From: Acetobacter syzygii
GTDB lineage: Bacteria > Pseudomonadota > Alphaproteobacteria > Acetobacterales > Acetobacteraceae
Length of the DNA: 64,000 nt
Direction: 5' to 3'
Assembly (NCBI RefSeq): GCF_000964225.1
Contig: NZ_BAMZ01000009.1
Coordinates: 1 to 64,000, forward strand
Part shown: in pieces, positions 28,829 through 39,152 of the stretch
How positions within the stretch are numbered: position 1 is the stretch's first letter
Layout: every line of letters starts with the position of its first letter
Notes under the pieces: generated by a model
What the model was told of the DNA's origin: nothing
Seen by the model: the letters and a program-made list of their open reading frames with translations, nothing else
Databases searched by the model: none
Position numbers and translations under genes: made by a program

Positions 28829-30235
28829 ATGACGACCATCCGCACACGCTTCGCTCCGAGTCCGACAGGCCTGCTGCATATTGGCAACGCCCGCGCAGCC
28901 CTGTTCAACTTCCTCTTTGCCCGTCACCATGGCGGTCAATTCCTCCTGCGTATTGAAGATACCGACCGCGAACGCTCCACCCAACAGGCCGTAGATGTTA
29001 TTTTTGCGGGTCTGGACTGGATGGGCATTACGCCGGATGAGGAACCTGTATTCCAGTCCACGCGGGAGGCACGCCACCGCGAAGTCGCACTGGAACTGCT
29101 TGAAAAAGGTCTGGCCTACAAGTGCTACTGCACGCCAGAAGAACTCAAGCAGATGCGTGAGGAGGCCATGAAAAGTGGCAAACCCCCGCGCTATAACGGC
29201 CTGTGGCGCGACCGCGACCCGGCTGATGCTCCAAAGGATGCCCCTTTTGCCATCCGCATTAAAGCCCCGCGGGAAGGCGATGCGGTTATTAATGATCTTG
29301 TGCAGGGCGAAGTGCGCGTTGCCAATGTTGAGCTGGATGACATGATCATCCTGCGTTCCGATGGCACCCCCACCTACCAACATGCCGTGGTGGTGGACGA
29401 CCACGACATGGCCATTACCCACGTTATCCGTGGTGATGACCACCTGACCAACACCTTCCGCCAGGCCATGATCTACCGCGCCATGGGCTGGGACCTGCCG
29501 CGCTTTGGCCACCTGCCACTCATCCATGGCCCCGATGGCGCCAAACTTTCCAAACGCCATGGTGCGCAGTCCGTCGTGGAATTCCGCGACATGGGCTACC
29601 TGCCCGAAGCCCTGTGCAACTACCTGCTCCGTCTGGGCTGGGGGCATGGAGATGCGGAAATCCTCTCCCGCGAAGAACAGATCAAACTGTTCGACATTGA
29701 CGGCGTGGGCCGCGCTCCCTCACGCATGGATTACGCCAAGCTCGACCACATTAACGCCGTATGGCTGCGACAGGCAGATGATGTCCGCCTGACGGACGAT
29801 GTGATGGAACGCCTGAAAAAGGTTGAAGGCGTAACGGTGGATGAAACCACCCGTGCCCGCGTGCTGGCCCTTATGCCGGGCCTTAAGGAACGTGCGCGTA
29901 CTCTGGTTGAACTGACCGAGAATGCGGCATTCCTTGGCCGCCATGTGCCCCTGCCCATGAACGCCAAAGCCGAGAAACTGCTAACCCCCGAAGGCCGCGC
30001 CCTGCTGGGTGAACTTGCACGGGACCTGGCTGTGGTTGAACCCTTCAGCCCGGAAAAGATAGACGCAGCCCTGCGTGCCTTTGCCGAGCGTGGTGGCCAC
30101 AAGCTGGGGCAGGTTGCCCAGCCACTCCGTGCGGCGGTAACCGGCTCCAACTCCTCCCCCGGCATTGATGCCACCCTTCAGGCACTGGGCCGGGACGAAA
30201 CACTGGCCCGCATAGGAGCTGTCCTGCATGGCTAG
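28829..30235 (+). CDS. gltX: Glutamyl-tRNA synthetase
   Basis: A 468-residue class I synthetase. The HIGH-like motif is in [11 protein letters not shown] (residues 10-20) and the KMSKS-like motif is KLSKR at 239-243. The C-terminal helical domain ends with the usual PxAxxxGxxxxPGI-like segment ([15 protein letters not shown]). ATG at 28829 is the conserved start; a GTG 18 bases upstream is not. The last codons overlap the pyrB start by eight bases, so translation is coupled. Acetic acid bacteria and other Alphaproteobacteria often encode two GltX-type enzymes; whether this one charges Glu-tRNA only or also Gln-tRNA cannot be told here. Confidence 0.96.
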   Translation: MTTIRTRFAPSPTGLLHIGNARAALFNFLFARHHGGQFLLRIEDTDRERSTQQAVDVIFAGLDWMGITPDEEPVFQSTREARHREVALELLEKGLAYKCYCTPEELKQMREEAMKSGKPPRYNGLWRDRDPADAPKDAPFAIRIKAPREGDAVINDLVQGEVRVANVELDDMIILRSDGTPTYQHAVVVDDHDMAITHVIRGDDHLTNTFRQAMIYRAMGWDLPRFGHLPLIHGPDGAKLSKRHGAQSVVEFRDMGYLPEALCNYLLRLGWGHGDAEILSREEQIKLFDIDGVGRAPSRMDYAKLDHINAVWLRQADDVRLTDDVMERLKKVEGVTVDETTRARVLALMPGLKERARTLVELTENAAFLGRHVPLPMNAKAEKLLTPEGRALLGELARDLAVVEPFSPEKIDAALRAFAERGGHKLGQVAQPLRAAVTGSNSSPGIDATLQALGRDETLARIGAVLHG

Positions 30236-31169
30236 CTTTCCCGGCCGCCACACCCGGCATCTGCTCGGGCTGGAGGGCATGACGCCAGACCAGATCGAGC
30301 CGTTGCTGGATCTGGCCGAGAGCTATGCCCTGCTCAACCGCTCCCGCAAGGTCCCGCGCGACGTGCTGCGGGGGCGGACCCTGATCAACCTGTTTTTTGA
30401 AGATAGTACGCGCACGCGCACATCCTTCGAACTGGCAGGCAAGCGGCTGGGGGCGGATGTGATCAACATGTCCGTCGCCCAGTCCTCGGTGAACAAGGGG
30501 GAAACCCTGCTGGACACCGCAGCCACCCTGAATGCCATGCGCACGGACCTGCTGGTAGTACGCCACTCCCAGTCTGGCGCACCCGCCCTGCTGGCCCGCA
30601 AGGTGGAAGCATCCGTGGTGAATGCAGGGGATGGAATGCACGAACATCCCACACAGGCCCTGCTTGATGCCCTGACCATCCGCCGCCACCACGGCACGCT
30701 GGGTGGTTTAAAAGTTGCCATTTGTGGCGATGTGGCCCACTCCCGCGTGGCACGCTCCAACATCCATCTGCTCACCACAATGGGCAGTTCTATCCGTCTT
30801 GTTGGCCCACCCACGCTGGTGCCGGGCAACCTTGGCCAGCTTGGGGTGGATATTCACCACAGCATGGAGGACGGGCTGCGCGATGTGGACGTGGTGATGA
30901 TGCTCCGCCTGCAACGCGAGCGCATGTCCTCCGGATTGATCCCCAGCGCACGGGAATACTTCCGCTTTTTTGGTCTGGACCGCAGACGGCTGGACCTTGC
31001 GCACAAAAACGCGCTGGTCATGCACCCCGGCCCCATGAACCGGGGGGTGGAAATTGACAGCTCCGTTGCCGATTCTGACCAGAGTGTCATTCAGGAACAG
31101 GTGGAAATGGGTGTTGCCGTGCGCATGGCCGTTCTGGACCGCCTTACACGCAGCAGGCAAACTCTATGA
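30228..31169 (+). CDS. pyrB: Aspartate carbamoyltransferase catalytic chain
   Basis: A 313-residue enzyme that joins carbamoyl phosphate and aspartate in pyrimidine synthesis. The carbamoyl-phosphate-binding motif STRTR is at residues 60-64, with [16 protein letters not shown] and the HPGPMNRG block further on. It starts inside the end of gltX and overlaps the following pyrC-like gene by four bases. That pair arrangement matches the class of ATCase that needs an inactive dihydroorotase for assembly. Confidence 0.96.
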   Translation: MASFPGRHTRHLLGLEGMTPDQIEPLLDLAESYALLNRSRKVPRDVLRGRTLINLFFEDSTRTRTSFELAGKRLGADVINMSVAQSSVNKGETLLDTAATLNAMRTDLLVVRHSQSGAPALLARKVEASVVNAGDGMHEHPTQALLDALTIRRHHGTLGGLKVAICGDVAHSRVARSNIHLLTTMGSSIRLVGPPTLVPGNLGQLGVDIHHSMEDGLRDVDVVMMLRLQRERMSSGLIPSAREYFRFFGLDRRRLDLAHKNALVMHPGPMNRGVEIDSSVADSDQSVIQEQVEMGVAVRMAVLDRLTRSRQTL

Positions 31170-32458
31170 CCACTGTCGTTTTTGAAAATGTCCGCCTGAT
31201 TGACCCCGCATCCGGTATGGACCAGCCCGGTCGGCTGCTGGTGCAGGATGGCCGCATTGCAGGCACGGACAAACCCGGAGCCGAAGGCAGGCCCGAAGGG
31301 GCAACCCTTATAGACGGGCAAGGAGCAGTACTGTGCCCCGGCCTTGTTGATATGCGTGTGGAAATAGGGGAGCCGGGCTATGAGTACCGCGAGACCATAG
31401 CCTCTGCCACCCGTGCCGCGTCCGCCGGTGGCATTACCACCATTGCCGTGCTGCCCACCTGCAAACCCGCCATTGATAACCCAGCCCTTGTGAGAATGCT
31501 CCGCACCCGTGGGGAGGAAACCGGCGCAGTAACCATTCTGCCCTATGGTGCCTTAACCAAAGGCTGTGAAGGCAAGGAACTGGCAGAAATCGGGCTCCTG
31601 CACGAAGCGGGGGCCGTAGCCTTTACCGATGGCAACCGGGCCATTGACCCTTCGCGGCTTATGCGGCTTGCACTGGCATATGCCAGCGGGTTCAAGGCCA
31701 TGGTCGTCCAGCACCCAGAGGATCCCTCCCTTGCTGGTTCGGGTTGCGCCACATCCGGCGCACTGGCCACACGCCTTGGGCTGGCGGGCATTCCCACCGC
31801 GGCCGAATCGATCATGATTGCGCGGGACATCCGTCTGGCGGAACTGACCGGTGGGCGTTTGCACTTTGCACACGTCTCCACGGGTGAAGGACTGGAGCTG
31901 ATCCGGCAGGCCAAGGCACGAGGGTTGAATGTCACATGCGATACCGCCCCGCCTTACTTTGACCTGAATGAAAACGCGATTGGTGATTTCAGAACCTACG
32001 CCAAATTCTCTCCCCCCCTGCGGAGCGAGGAAGACCGGCTGGCAGTCTGTGCTGGTCTGGCTGATGGCACGATTGATGCCATTGCCTCCGACCACCACCC
32101 GCGCGATGCGGATGATAAACGCCTGCCATTTGCACAGGCCGCTACAGGTGGCACCGGCATGGTCACGCTTCTGGGTGTTACGCTCGCCCGTGTGCATGAT
32201 GGCACATTAAGCCTGCCGCAGGCCCTTGGCCTGCTGACATACCGCCCAGCCGCACTACTGGGGGTAGAGGCCGGCACGCTGGACGTGGGGAGCATGGCGG
32301 ACCTGTGCCTGTTTGCCCCCGAACAGAGCTGGCTTGTTACGGCAGGCAAACTGCCCGGACGTGCGCAGAATACTCCGTTTGACCATCGCCCACTGGAAGG
32401 CCGGGTACTGGGCACATGGAAAGCAGGCCACCGCGTATATGAGGCTGACGCAGCATGA
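31166..32458 (+). CDS. pyrC: Dihydroorotase-like protein, probably inactive PyrC' partner of PyrB
   Basis: A 430-residue type I dihydroorotase homologue. Active members have a metal-binding HxH in DxHVHLREPG; here the stretch is [10 protein letters not shown], with R64 and E66 in place of the histidines. The later DHAPH motif reads DHHPR (309-313). With these ligands gone the protein is unlikely to cyclise carbamoyl aspartate. In Pseudomonas an inactive PyrC' overlaps pyrB by four bases and is needed to build the ATCase dodecamer; the same overlap is seen here. A true dihydroorotase should be encoded elsewhere. It overlaps plsY by four bases at its end. Confidence 0.88.
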   Translation: MTTVVFENVRLIDPASGMDQPGRLLVQDGRIAGTDKPGAEGRPEGATLIDGQGAVLCPGLVDMRVEIGEPGYEYRETIASATRAASAGGITTIAVLPTCKPAIDNPALVRMLRTRGEETGAVTILPYGALTKGCEGKELAEIGLLHEAGAVAFTDGNRAIDPSRLMRLALAYASGFKAMVVQHPEDPSLAGSGCATSGALATRLGLAGIPTAAESIMIARDIRLAELTGGRLHFAHVSTGEGLELIRQAKARGLNVTCDTAPPYFDLNENAIGDFRTYAKFSPPLRSEEDRLAVCAGLADGTIDAIASDHHPRDADDKRLPFAQAATGGTGMVTLLGVTLARVHDGTLSLPQALGLLTYRPAALLGVEAGTLDVGSMADLCLFAPEQSWLVTAGKLPGRAQNTPFDHRPLEGRVLGTWKAGHRVYEADAA

Positions 32459-33099
32459 GCGGGCAGCTTCCCTCCTACGTCCTGTGGCTTATGGCCGCCA
32501 TGGCGTTCATGGGCTACGCGCTGGGGAGTGTGCCTTTTGGGCTGATCCTGACCAACCTTGGTGGCGCAGGTGACCTGCGCAGTATTGGCTCTGGCAATAT
32601 TGGTGCCACCAACGTACTGCGCACAGGCCGCAAGGATCTGGCTGCCGCAACATTGGGGCTGGACGCAGCCAAGGGTTTTCTGGCGGTTCTGATCGCATGG
32701 GTCATGACCTCACCCGATTATTCCGACCACACGGCATCCCTTGCTGCTCTGGCGGCTGTGGTTGGGCACTGTTTCCCCATTTTTCTGGGTTTTCGCGGGG
32801 GGAAGGGGGTTGCCACCGGCTTGGGCGCGTTGCTTGCCCTTTCTCCCATTACCGGGTTGCTGGGGTGTGCGGTATGGCTGGCTGTTGCCAAGGCCACGCG
32901 CATTTCCTCCGCCGGGGCATTGGCGGCATTTGTGGCCATGCCTGTGGTTATTCTGGCGCTGTATGGTTTTTCTTTCCAGAACAGTCCCAAGCCCATGGCA
33001 ACGCTGTTGATCAGCATTTTAGTCATTGCCCGCCACCACGAGAACATTAGCCGTATCCTCCGTGGTACCGAGTCCCGTATTGGCCAGAAGAAGGACTGA
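32455..33099 (+). CDS. plsY: Glycerol-3-phosphate acyltransferase PlsY
   Basis: A 214-residue membrane enzyme that acylates glycerol-3-phosphate from acyl phosphate, the first step of phosphatidic acid synthesis. Motifs are clear: GSVPFGLIL, IGSGNIGATNVLR, the KGFLAVL helix and FRGGKGVATGLG. About five membrane segments fit the family. ATG at 32455 overlaps the pyrC-like stop by four bases. The next gene starts 33 bases downstream. Confidence 0.95.
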   Translation: MSGQLPSYVLWLMAAMAFMGYALGSVPFGLILTNLGGAGDLRSIGSGNIGATNVLRTGRKDLAAATLGLDAAKGFLAVLIAWVMTSPDYSDHTASLAALAAVVGHCFPIFLGFRGGKGVATGLGALLALSPITGLLGCAVWLAVAKATRISSAGALAAFVAMPVVILALYGFSFQNSPKPMATLLISILVIARHHENISRILRGTESRIGQKKD

Positions 33100-33132
33100 T
33101 TGCCCCATGTGTTGGCCTAGGCCGCTCCAGAC

Positions 33133-34347
33133 GTGAGTGACCTGCTGGCGGCTCTCCGGCTGGCCCGCACCGAACAGGTGGGGCCCCGCACATGGCAGCG
33201 TCTGGTCGCACAATATGGTACACCCGCAGCCGCACTGGATGCCCTGCCAGACCTGCCCATACGCGGGCGCACACGCCCCTCGATTCCCTCCTGCGCGACT
33301 ATTGAGCGCGAGATTGAGGCGACCAGTGCACTTGGCGGGCAGTTCCTGACCCTGCTGGACCCGGACTATCCTCCCCTTTTGCGCCACATATCAGACGCAC
33401 CACCGGTATTGAGCATTCTGGGCAACCCGGCATACCTCCACCAGCCGGGGATTGGCATTGTTGGTGCGCGCAATGCCTCTGCCCAAGGTTTGCGACTGGC
33501 CGAAAATCTGGCAACCGAATTGGCCGACTCCGGATTAACCGTTATTTCCGGCCTTGCCCGGGGCATAGACAGCGCCGCCCACAAAGGTGCGCTTTACAAG
33601 CGTGGACTAACCATTGCCGCCATTGCTGGCGGGCTGGACTGCCCCTACCCCACACAGAATGCCCCCCTACAGGCCCAGATTGCACAAATGGGTGTGGTCA
33701 TAACCGAAGCGCCTTTGGGAACAGCCCCGCAAGGCCGCCATTTTCCGCGCCGGAACAGGCTTATTGCCGGGCTGGCCCTTGGCTGCGTGGTCGTAGAAGC
33801 AGCGCCCCATTCTGGCACATTAATTACCGCACGCATGGCAGCAGATTATGGGCGCGAGGTGTTTGCCGTACCCGGTTCCCCGCTGGACCCACGGTGCCGG
33901 GGCAGCAACGACCTGCTCCGTAAGGGGGCTATTCTAACCGAACGCGCGGCGGACATTCTGCCCCACATTGCATTTTCCACCCCCCAAACTCTTTTTACGG
34001 ATCTGAAGCAGACAAAATCCACGCGTGACCTGTTTGCATCTCTCCCCCCTTCCGGCACAGCAGATAACACTCCGCGAAAAGGTGATAATGTTCAACAAAA
34101 ACAGAGTGTTAACAAAAATCCGATTAGACCCGCTACACAGCCCGCCACTCCGGTAGACCCCGTCAAACAGGTCCTTGACCTTCTGTCCTTTACACCCATA
34201 GCTGTTGACGATCTTATAAGGCGCTGCCAGTTCTCGGCTTCTGTCGTTCTGGCCGCGCTCACCCAGCTTGAGCTCTCAGGTCAGGTGACCACCTATCAGG
34301 ATGGTCGCGTTGGGCTAACTAACGGGCAGGCAGAAACGAGTAGGTAA
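33133..34347 (+). CDS. dprA: DNA-processing protein DprA
   Basis: A 404-residue cytoplasmic protein that loads RecA on incoming single-stranded DNA during transformation. The Rossmann-like core shows IVGARNASAQGLRLAENLA, the LARGIDSAAHKGAL block, and GCVVVEAAPHSGTLITARMA. An N-terminal helical region (1-90) precedes it, and the C-terminal 70 residues look like a winged-helix domain after a polar linker. GTG at 33133 is the start that keeps the family's N-terminus. It lies directly ahead of topA, a common arrangement. Confidence 0.93.
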   Translation: MSDLLAALRLARTEQVGPRTWQRLVAQYGTPAAALDALPDLPIRGRTRPSIPSCATIEREIEATSALGGQFLTLLDPDYPPLLRHISDAPPVLSILGNPAYLHQPGIGIVGARNASAQGLRLAENLATELADSGLTVISGLARGIDSAAHKGALYKRGLTIAAIAGGLDCPYPTQNAPLQAQIAQMGVVITEAPLGTAPQGRHFPRRNRLIAGLALGCVVVEAAPHSGTLITARMAADYGREVFAVPGSPLDPRCRGSNDLLRKGAILTERAADILPHIAFSTPQTLFTDLKQTKSTRDLFASLPPSGTADNTPRKGDNVQQKQSVNKNPIRPATQPATPVDPVKQVLDLLSFTPIAVDDLIRRCQFSASVVLAALTQLELSGQVTTYQDGRVGLTNGQAETSR

Positions 34348-34376
34348 GTGCTGCTTCCGGGCAGGTCGGAGAGAGT

Positions 34377-37115
34377 ATGACTGACGTTGTTGTGGTCGAG
34401 AGCCCAGCCAAGGCTAAAACGATCAACAAATATCTGGGTGATGGCTACACGGTGCTGGCATCGTTTGGGCATGTGCGTGACCTTCCACCCAAAGACGGGT
34501 CTGTCCTGCCGGATGAAGGCTTTGCCATGAAGTGGCAGGCCGATGAACGCGGTACAAAGCAGGTTGCCGCCATTATTAAGGCGCTCAAAGGGGCAAAGCA
34601 CCTGTACCTCGCCACTGACCCGGATCGGGAGGGGGAGGCTATTTCGTGGCATGTGCGGGCCATGCTGGAGGAGCGCAACGCGCTTAAAGGCGTGGACGTG
34701 CAGCGTGTTACGTTTAACGAAATTACCAAAACCGCCATCAAGCACGCCATGGCGCACCCGCGTGAGCTGGATTTTCCATTAATTGAGGCATATCTGGCCC
34801 GCCGCGCACTGGATTATCTGGTTGGCTTTACCCTCTCCCCCGTTCTGTGGCGCAAACTGCCCGGTTCACGCAGTGCCGGACGTGTGCAGTCTGTTGCCCT
34901 GCGCCTGATCTGTGAGCGTGAGGCGGAGATTGAGGTTTTTAAACCGCGGGAATACTGGAGTGTAACGGCATCGCTGCTTACACCGGGCAACGCACCCTTT
35001 ACCGCTCGCCTTACGCACCTGGGCGGCAAAAAGCTTGACCAGTTTGATCTGGGTAACGCCGAACAGGCCGAAGCAGCCAAACGCGCGGTAGAAGCTGAAG
35101 AACTGAGTGTACGCTCCATTGAGCGGCGCAAGGTCCGGCGCAACCCACAGCCCCCTTTTACCACCTCCACCTTGCAGCAGGAGGCATCGCGCAAGCTGGG
35201 CATGAGCGCGCAGACCACCATGCGCACCGCCCAGCAACTCTATGAAGGCATGGAACTGGGTGGGGAAACAGTCGGGCTGATCACCTATATGCGAACTGAT
35301 GGCGTGACCATGGCACAGGAGGCCATACACGCCATTCGCAACCATATTGGCAGCAAAATTGGTGCAGACTATGTGCCTGCCCAGCCACGCCACTACACAT
35401 CCAAGGCCAAAAACGCACAGGAAGCGCACGAGGCCATTCGACCCACGGATATTTCCCGCACACCCGAATCCATGGCCCGCTACCTGAACAACGACCAGCG
35501 CCGCCTGTACGAACTGGTGTGGAAGCGTGCTGTGGCCAGCCAGATGGAATCCGCAACGCTGGATCAGGTTGCGGTGGATATTGCCGGACCATCCAACCAG
35601 ACCGTGCTGCGTGCCAACGGGTCGATCATTACTTTTGACGGGTTTTTGAAACTCTACCGTGAAGGGCGGGATGACACCGAAAAAGCAGCGGATGATGATT
35701 CCCGTATGCTCCCCCCCATGCAGGAGAAAGACCCTCTCAAGCGTGAAGGGGTGGAAGCAGAGCAGCATTTTACACAACCGCCGCCCCGCTACTCCGAGGC
35801 ATCGCTGGTCAAAAAAATGGAAGAGCTGGGCATTGGCCGCCCTTCCACCTATGCGTCCATCCTGACCGTTCTGCAGGACCGCAACTATGTGCAGCTTGAA
35901 AACAGACGCTTTGTGCCAGAAGCCCGTGGCCGGCTTGTAACGGCCTTCCTTGTTTCGTTTTTTGAACGATATGTGGACACGGGCTTTACTGCCAGTCTGG
36001 AAGAACTGCTGGACGATATTTCGGACGGACAGGCCCAGTGGAAGGAAGTACTGGCCTCCTTCTGGAATGATTTTTCCAAGGCAGTCGGTGACACCAAAGA
36101 ACTCACCATTACCGATGTGCTTAATGCACTGGACAAGGATCTGGGGCCGTTCTTCTTCCCTCCCCGTACGGATGGGTCCGATCCACGGCATTGCACGGCA
36201 TGTGGCACGGGTCGCCTTGGCCTTAAGCTTGGCCGTTATGGGGCGTTTATTGGCTGCTCCAATTACCCCGAATGCCAGTTTACCCGCAGGCTGACCGCAG
36301 AAAGCGCGGAAGATGGCGATGGTAGCGCCGCACTTAAGGACGGTATGCGCCTGCTTGGCCAACACCCACAGACGGGTGAGGATATTACCGTCCGCCAAGG
36401 GCCGTGGGGGCTGTATGTACAGCAGGGGGAACCTGACCCTGCGGATAAAAAAGCCAAGCCGCGCCGCGCATCCCTGCCCAAAGGCATGGATGGAGCGAAC
36501 ATTACGCTGGATCAGGCCGTTGGTCTGCTCTCCCTCCCCCGCCTTGTAGGACTCCACCCCGAAACGGGTGAACCAATAGAGGCCGGTCTGGGCCGGTTTG
36601 GGCCGTACGTTAAAATGGGTGCGGTCTATGGCTCGCTCGATAAGGATGACGATGTTCTGACCGTAGGGCTGAACCGCGCAGTCGATGCACTGGCCAAAAA
36701 GCTGGCTTCCATCCGCAATCTTGGGAACCACCCCAAGGATGGCGAACCTGTTATGGTGCGCAAAGGCCGCTTTGGCCCCTACGCCCAGCATGGACAGCTT
36801 GTAGCCACCCTGCCGCGCGGTACGGATATGGATGAGGTCACGCTGGACGAGGCTGTGGCCCTGCTGGCGGACAAGGGCAAACCGCTCAAAGCCAAGGCTG
36901 GCGCCAAAAAAACCGCGACCAAGAAAAAAGCCGCCACACCAAAAGCCGCGACCAGCAAAACGGGCGCCAAAACCACAGCCAAGACGGCAACAAAGAGCGC
37001 GACCAAAACAACAAAAACAAAAGCTGCGGCCAAAGCGGAAGATGAGGCGGAAGCACCCAAGCCAAAAACCCGCAAAGCCAGCACAACAACAACGCGTAAA
37101 AAAAAGGCTGAATAA
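34377..37115 (+). CDS. topA: DNA topoisomerase I
   Basis: A 912-residue type IA topoisomerase that relaxes negative supercoils. The toprim domain has VVESPAKAKTINKYLG at the N-terminus and TDPDREGEAISWH; the catalytic tyrosine is Y304 in GLITYMRTDG. One C-terminal zinc-ribbon-like unit (CTACGTGRLGL..GCSNYPEC) is followed by repeated glycine-type modules (GQHPQTGEDI, GLHPETGEPI, GNHPKDGEPV). The last 75 residues are a lysine/alanine/threonine-rich tail likely to bind DNA. A GGAGAG site precedes ATG 34377. The gene ends three bases before rnr. Confidence 0.97.
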   Translation: MTDVVVVESPAKAKTINKYLGDGYTVLASFGHVRDLPPKDGSVLPDEGFAMKWQADERGTKQVAAIIKALKGAKHLYLATDPDREGEAISWHVRAMLEERNALKGVDVQRVTFNEITKTAIKHAMAHPRELDFPLIEAYLARRALDYLVGFTLSPVLWRKLPGSRSAGRVQSVALRLICEREAEIEVFKPREYWSVTASLLTPGNAPFTARLTHLGGKKLDQFDLGNAEQAEAAKRAVEAEELSVRSIERRKVRRNPQPPFTTSTLQQEASRKLGMSAQTTMRTAQQLYEGMELGGETVGLITYMRTDGVTMAQEAIHAIRNHIGSKIGADYVPAQPRHYTSKAKNAQEAHEAIRPTDISRTPESMARYLNNDQRRLYELVWKRAVASQMESATLDQVAVDIAGPSNQTVLRANGSIITFDGFLKLYREGRDDTEKAADDDSRMLPPMQEKDPLKREGVEAEQHFTQPPPRYSEASLVKKMEELGIGRPSTYASILTVLQDRNYVQLENRRFVPEARGRLVTAFLVSFFERYVDTGFTASLEELLDDISDGQAQWKEVLASFWNDFSKAVGDTKELTITDVLNALDKDLGPFFFPPRTDGSDPRHCTACGTGRLGLKLGRYGAFIGCSNYPECQFTRRLTAESAEDGDGSAALKDGMRLLGQHPQTGEDITVRQGPWGLYVQQGEPDPADKKAKPRRASLPKGMDGANITLDQAVGLLSLPRLVGLHPETGEPIEAGLGRFGPYVKMGAVYGSLDKDDDVLTVGLNRAVDALAKKLASIRNLGNHPKDGEPVMVRKGRFGPYAQHGQLVATLPRGTDMDEVTLDEAVALLADKGKPLKAKAGAKKTATKKKAATPKAATSKTGAKTTAKTATKSATKTTKTKAAAKAEDEAEAPKPKTRKASTTTTRKKKAE

Positions 37116-37118
37116 TCC

Positions 37119-39152
37119 ATGCCCGGCAGGTCTGAAGCTGCTGCCCTACCATCCAGCGCAGCACTTCGGGCCTACCTGCTGGGAGGGGATACCCCTGTTG
37201 GGTTGACGGATATGCTACGGGCATTTGAACGCCCGATACGGGACAAAGCCCGCCTTAAAACCCTTTTACACGCCATGGCTCTGGATGGTTCTTTGCTGGA
37301 CCTGCCCGCAGGCCGCCTGAAAACCTCCATTGGCCTGCCCGAAACTGCACGGGCACGCATAACCCATATTCGCACGGATGGAACACCCTGCGGTGTTCTG
37401 GCGGACAATCCGGCTGCGACTCCCGTTACAATCCAGACATTAGCGCCCGACCTGCCGTACCCTTTACCCGGCGACGTATTTCTGGTGCGCTTGCGCCCTG
37501 CCAATGGTCACTACCGCAGGGAAGCCCGTGCAGAGTGCCTTCTGGCACGCACCAACATCCCCCTTGCCTTTGCACGAGCACTAGGGGCAGACGGTGCGCC
37601 ACTGGAGCGGTTATGGACCTGCAACCCACACATTACCGGCACATTTGCACTTGCAGAGCCTGAACTCTTCCCCCTGCCAGCACCGGGAGACGTGGTTTTA
37701 GGCAGCTTGCAGCCCATGCCCGATGGCACACTGGCTGTAACCAAACCAGTCCCTTATGGTCACGCAAAGCAGGCTGGCATGGCCTGTAGACTAAGCCTGC
37801 TGACGTATGGTGTTTCAACCCGTTTTTCCAGCACGGCTGAGCAGGAAGGAGAGTATGCGGCGGCACTGGTTGCAAAACTGCATAACCAGCCTGCACCCGC
37901 AAACCGGCGCGACCTGCGCTCCCTCCCCCTGATCACACTGGATGATGAAACCGCACAGGATTTTGACGATGCCATATGGGCAGAAACCACGGAGGACGGC
38001 TTTCACCTTCTGATCGCCATTGCGGATGTAGGGCATTACGTACCCCATGGATCGGCACTGGATATGGAGGCCCGGCAACGTGGCACCTCCGTTTACTTAC
38101 CAGACCAGTCGGTGCCCATGCTCCCACCCAGCCTGTCCGCCAATGCCTGTTCGCTCCTGCCCGGGCTGGACCGGCTATGCCTATTTGCCGATATGCACAT
38201 TACGCACGGTGGCATCGTACGGCACGGTACAATTGGGCAGGGCATCATGCGCAGTGCAGCCCGCCTGACCTACCGCGATGTGCAGGATGCGCTGGATGGC
38301 AAAGCCATGCCGCCCGAACACCCCATTCATACTTTACCGTCTGCATTGCTTGGTACGCTCAAGGCGGCAGGCGACGCTTTAGATCTGGCTGCAACCCAAC
38401 GCGGTGCCCTGCGTTTGGATGAAGATGCCTTGGTTATTACCTTCCACCCAGATGGGCAGCCTGCTGCTTTTCAGCCACGCGAACGCCTTGCGACCCACGA
38501 TCTGGTGGCCAGCTTCATGATCGCGGCAAACACGCTTGCAGCCGAAATAGCCCATAAAAACCAGCTTCCGGTTCTCTTCAGGGTGCATCCCGCGCCCACG
38601 GTCAAACGGCCACGCCCGGCAGCGCGTTACAGCACCCTTGCCGAACGCCATAACGGTCTTGGTCTGCCTTTATATACCCATTTTACCAGCCCCATCCGGC
38701 GCTATGCCGATCTGGTTGCCCACAGAGCCCTGACCATGTGGTGCCAAGGCACCACAACTGTGGCTTACGCGCCACCTGCCATGCAGGATAATGCATTGGT
38801 ATCGCACCTTAATTTTACCGAAAAACGAGCCGCACAATGCGTGCAGGATAGCCAAAATCGGCTGGCGGCAGCCTTTCTGGCCCCTTGCGTAGGGCAAAAC
38901 GTGAACATCCATGCCACCACAACAACACGGCAAGGCCTTTGCGTGCGATTGACGAAAACGGGAACTCCGTCTTTGCTGCCATGGTCTGCTGTTCCGGATT
39001 ACGCAAGGATGAATGACGACTCGCTGTACGGCAAATCTGCCGCCCGCCACACGCCCCCTAGCCAGAGTGGGGCGCTGCTTAAGGCAGTTCTGCTGGCAAC
39101 CTGCCCGGCGCGTGGTGTGTCCGTACTGGCGTCCCCTCACTATGCGTGCTGA
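37119..39152 (+). CDS. rnr: Ribonuclease R family exoribonuclease
   Basis: A 677-residue 3'-5' exoribonuclease of the RNB family. The catalytic aspartates lie in LDDETAQDFDDA. An N-terminal winged-helix-like part and cold-shock domains precede the RNB domain, which includes HFTSPIRRYADLVAHR. A shortened S1-like segment (QGLCVRLTKTG..SLLPWSAVPDY) follows. RNase R usually runs to 750 residues or more with a basic tail; that tail is absent. It is next to topA as in many Alphaproteobacteria and overlaps the following protease gene by 11 bases. Confidence 0.92.
   Translation: MPGRSEAAALPSSAALRAYLLGGDTPVGLTDMLRAFERPIRDKARLKTLLHAMALDGSLLDLPAGRLKTSIGLPETARARITHIRTDGTPCGVLADNPAATPVTIQTLAPDLPYPLPGDVFLVRLRPANGHYRREARAECLLARTNIPLAFARALGADGAPLERLWTCNPHITGTFALAEPELFPLPAPGDVVLGSLQPMPDGTLAVTKPVPYGHAKQAGMACRLSLLTYGVSTRFSSTAEQEGEYAAALVAKLHNQPAPANRRDLRSLPLITLDDETAQDFDDAIWAETTEDGFHLLIAIADVGHYVPHGSALDMEARQRGTSVYLPDQSVPMLPPSLSANACSLLPGLDRLCLFADMHITHGGIVRHGTIGQGIMRSAARLTYRDVQDALDGKAMPPEHPIHTLPSALLGTLKAAGDALDLAATQRGALRLDEDALVITFHPDGQPAAFQPRERLATHDLVASFMIAANTLAAEIAHKNQLPVLFRVHPAPTVKRPRPAARYSTLAERHNGLGLPLYTHFTSPIRRYADLVAHRALTMWCQGTTTVAYAPPAMQDNALVSHLNFTEKRAAQCVQDSQNRLAAAFLAPCVGQNVNIHATTTTRQGLCVRLTKTGTPSLLPWSAVPDYARMNDDSLYGKSAARHTPPSQSGALLKAVLLATCPARGVSVLASPHYAC

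Noticed and set aside
34866-36791. Minus-strand frame of 641 codons opposite topA
   Set aside because: It mirrors the topA codons and shows no protein family; long antisense frames are common in GC-rich genes.
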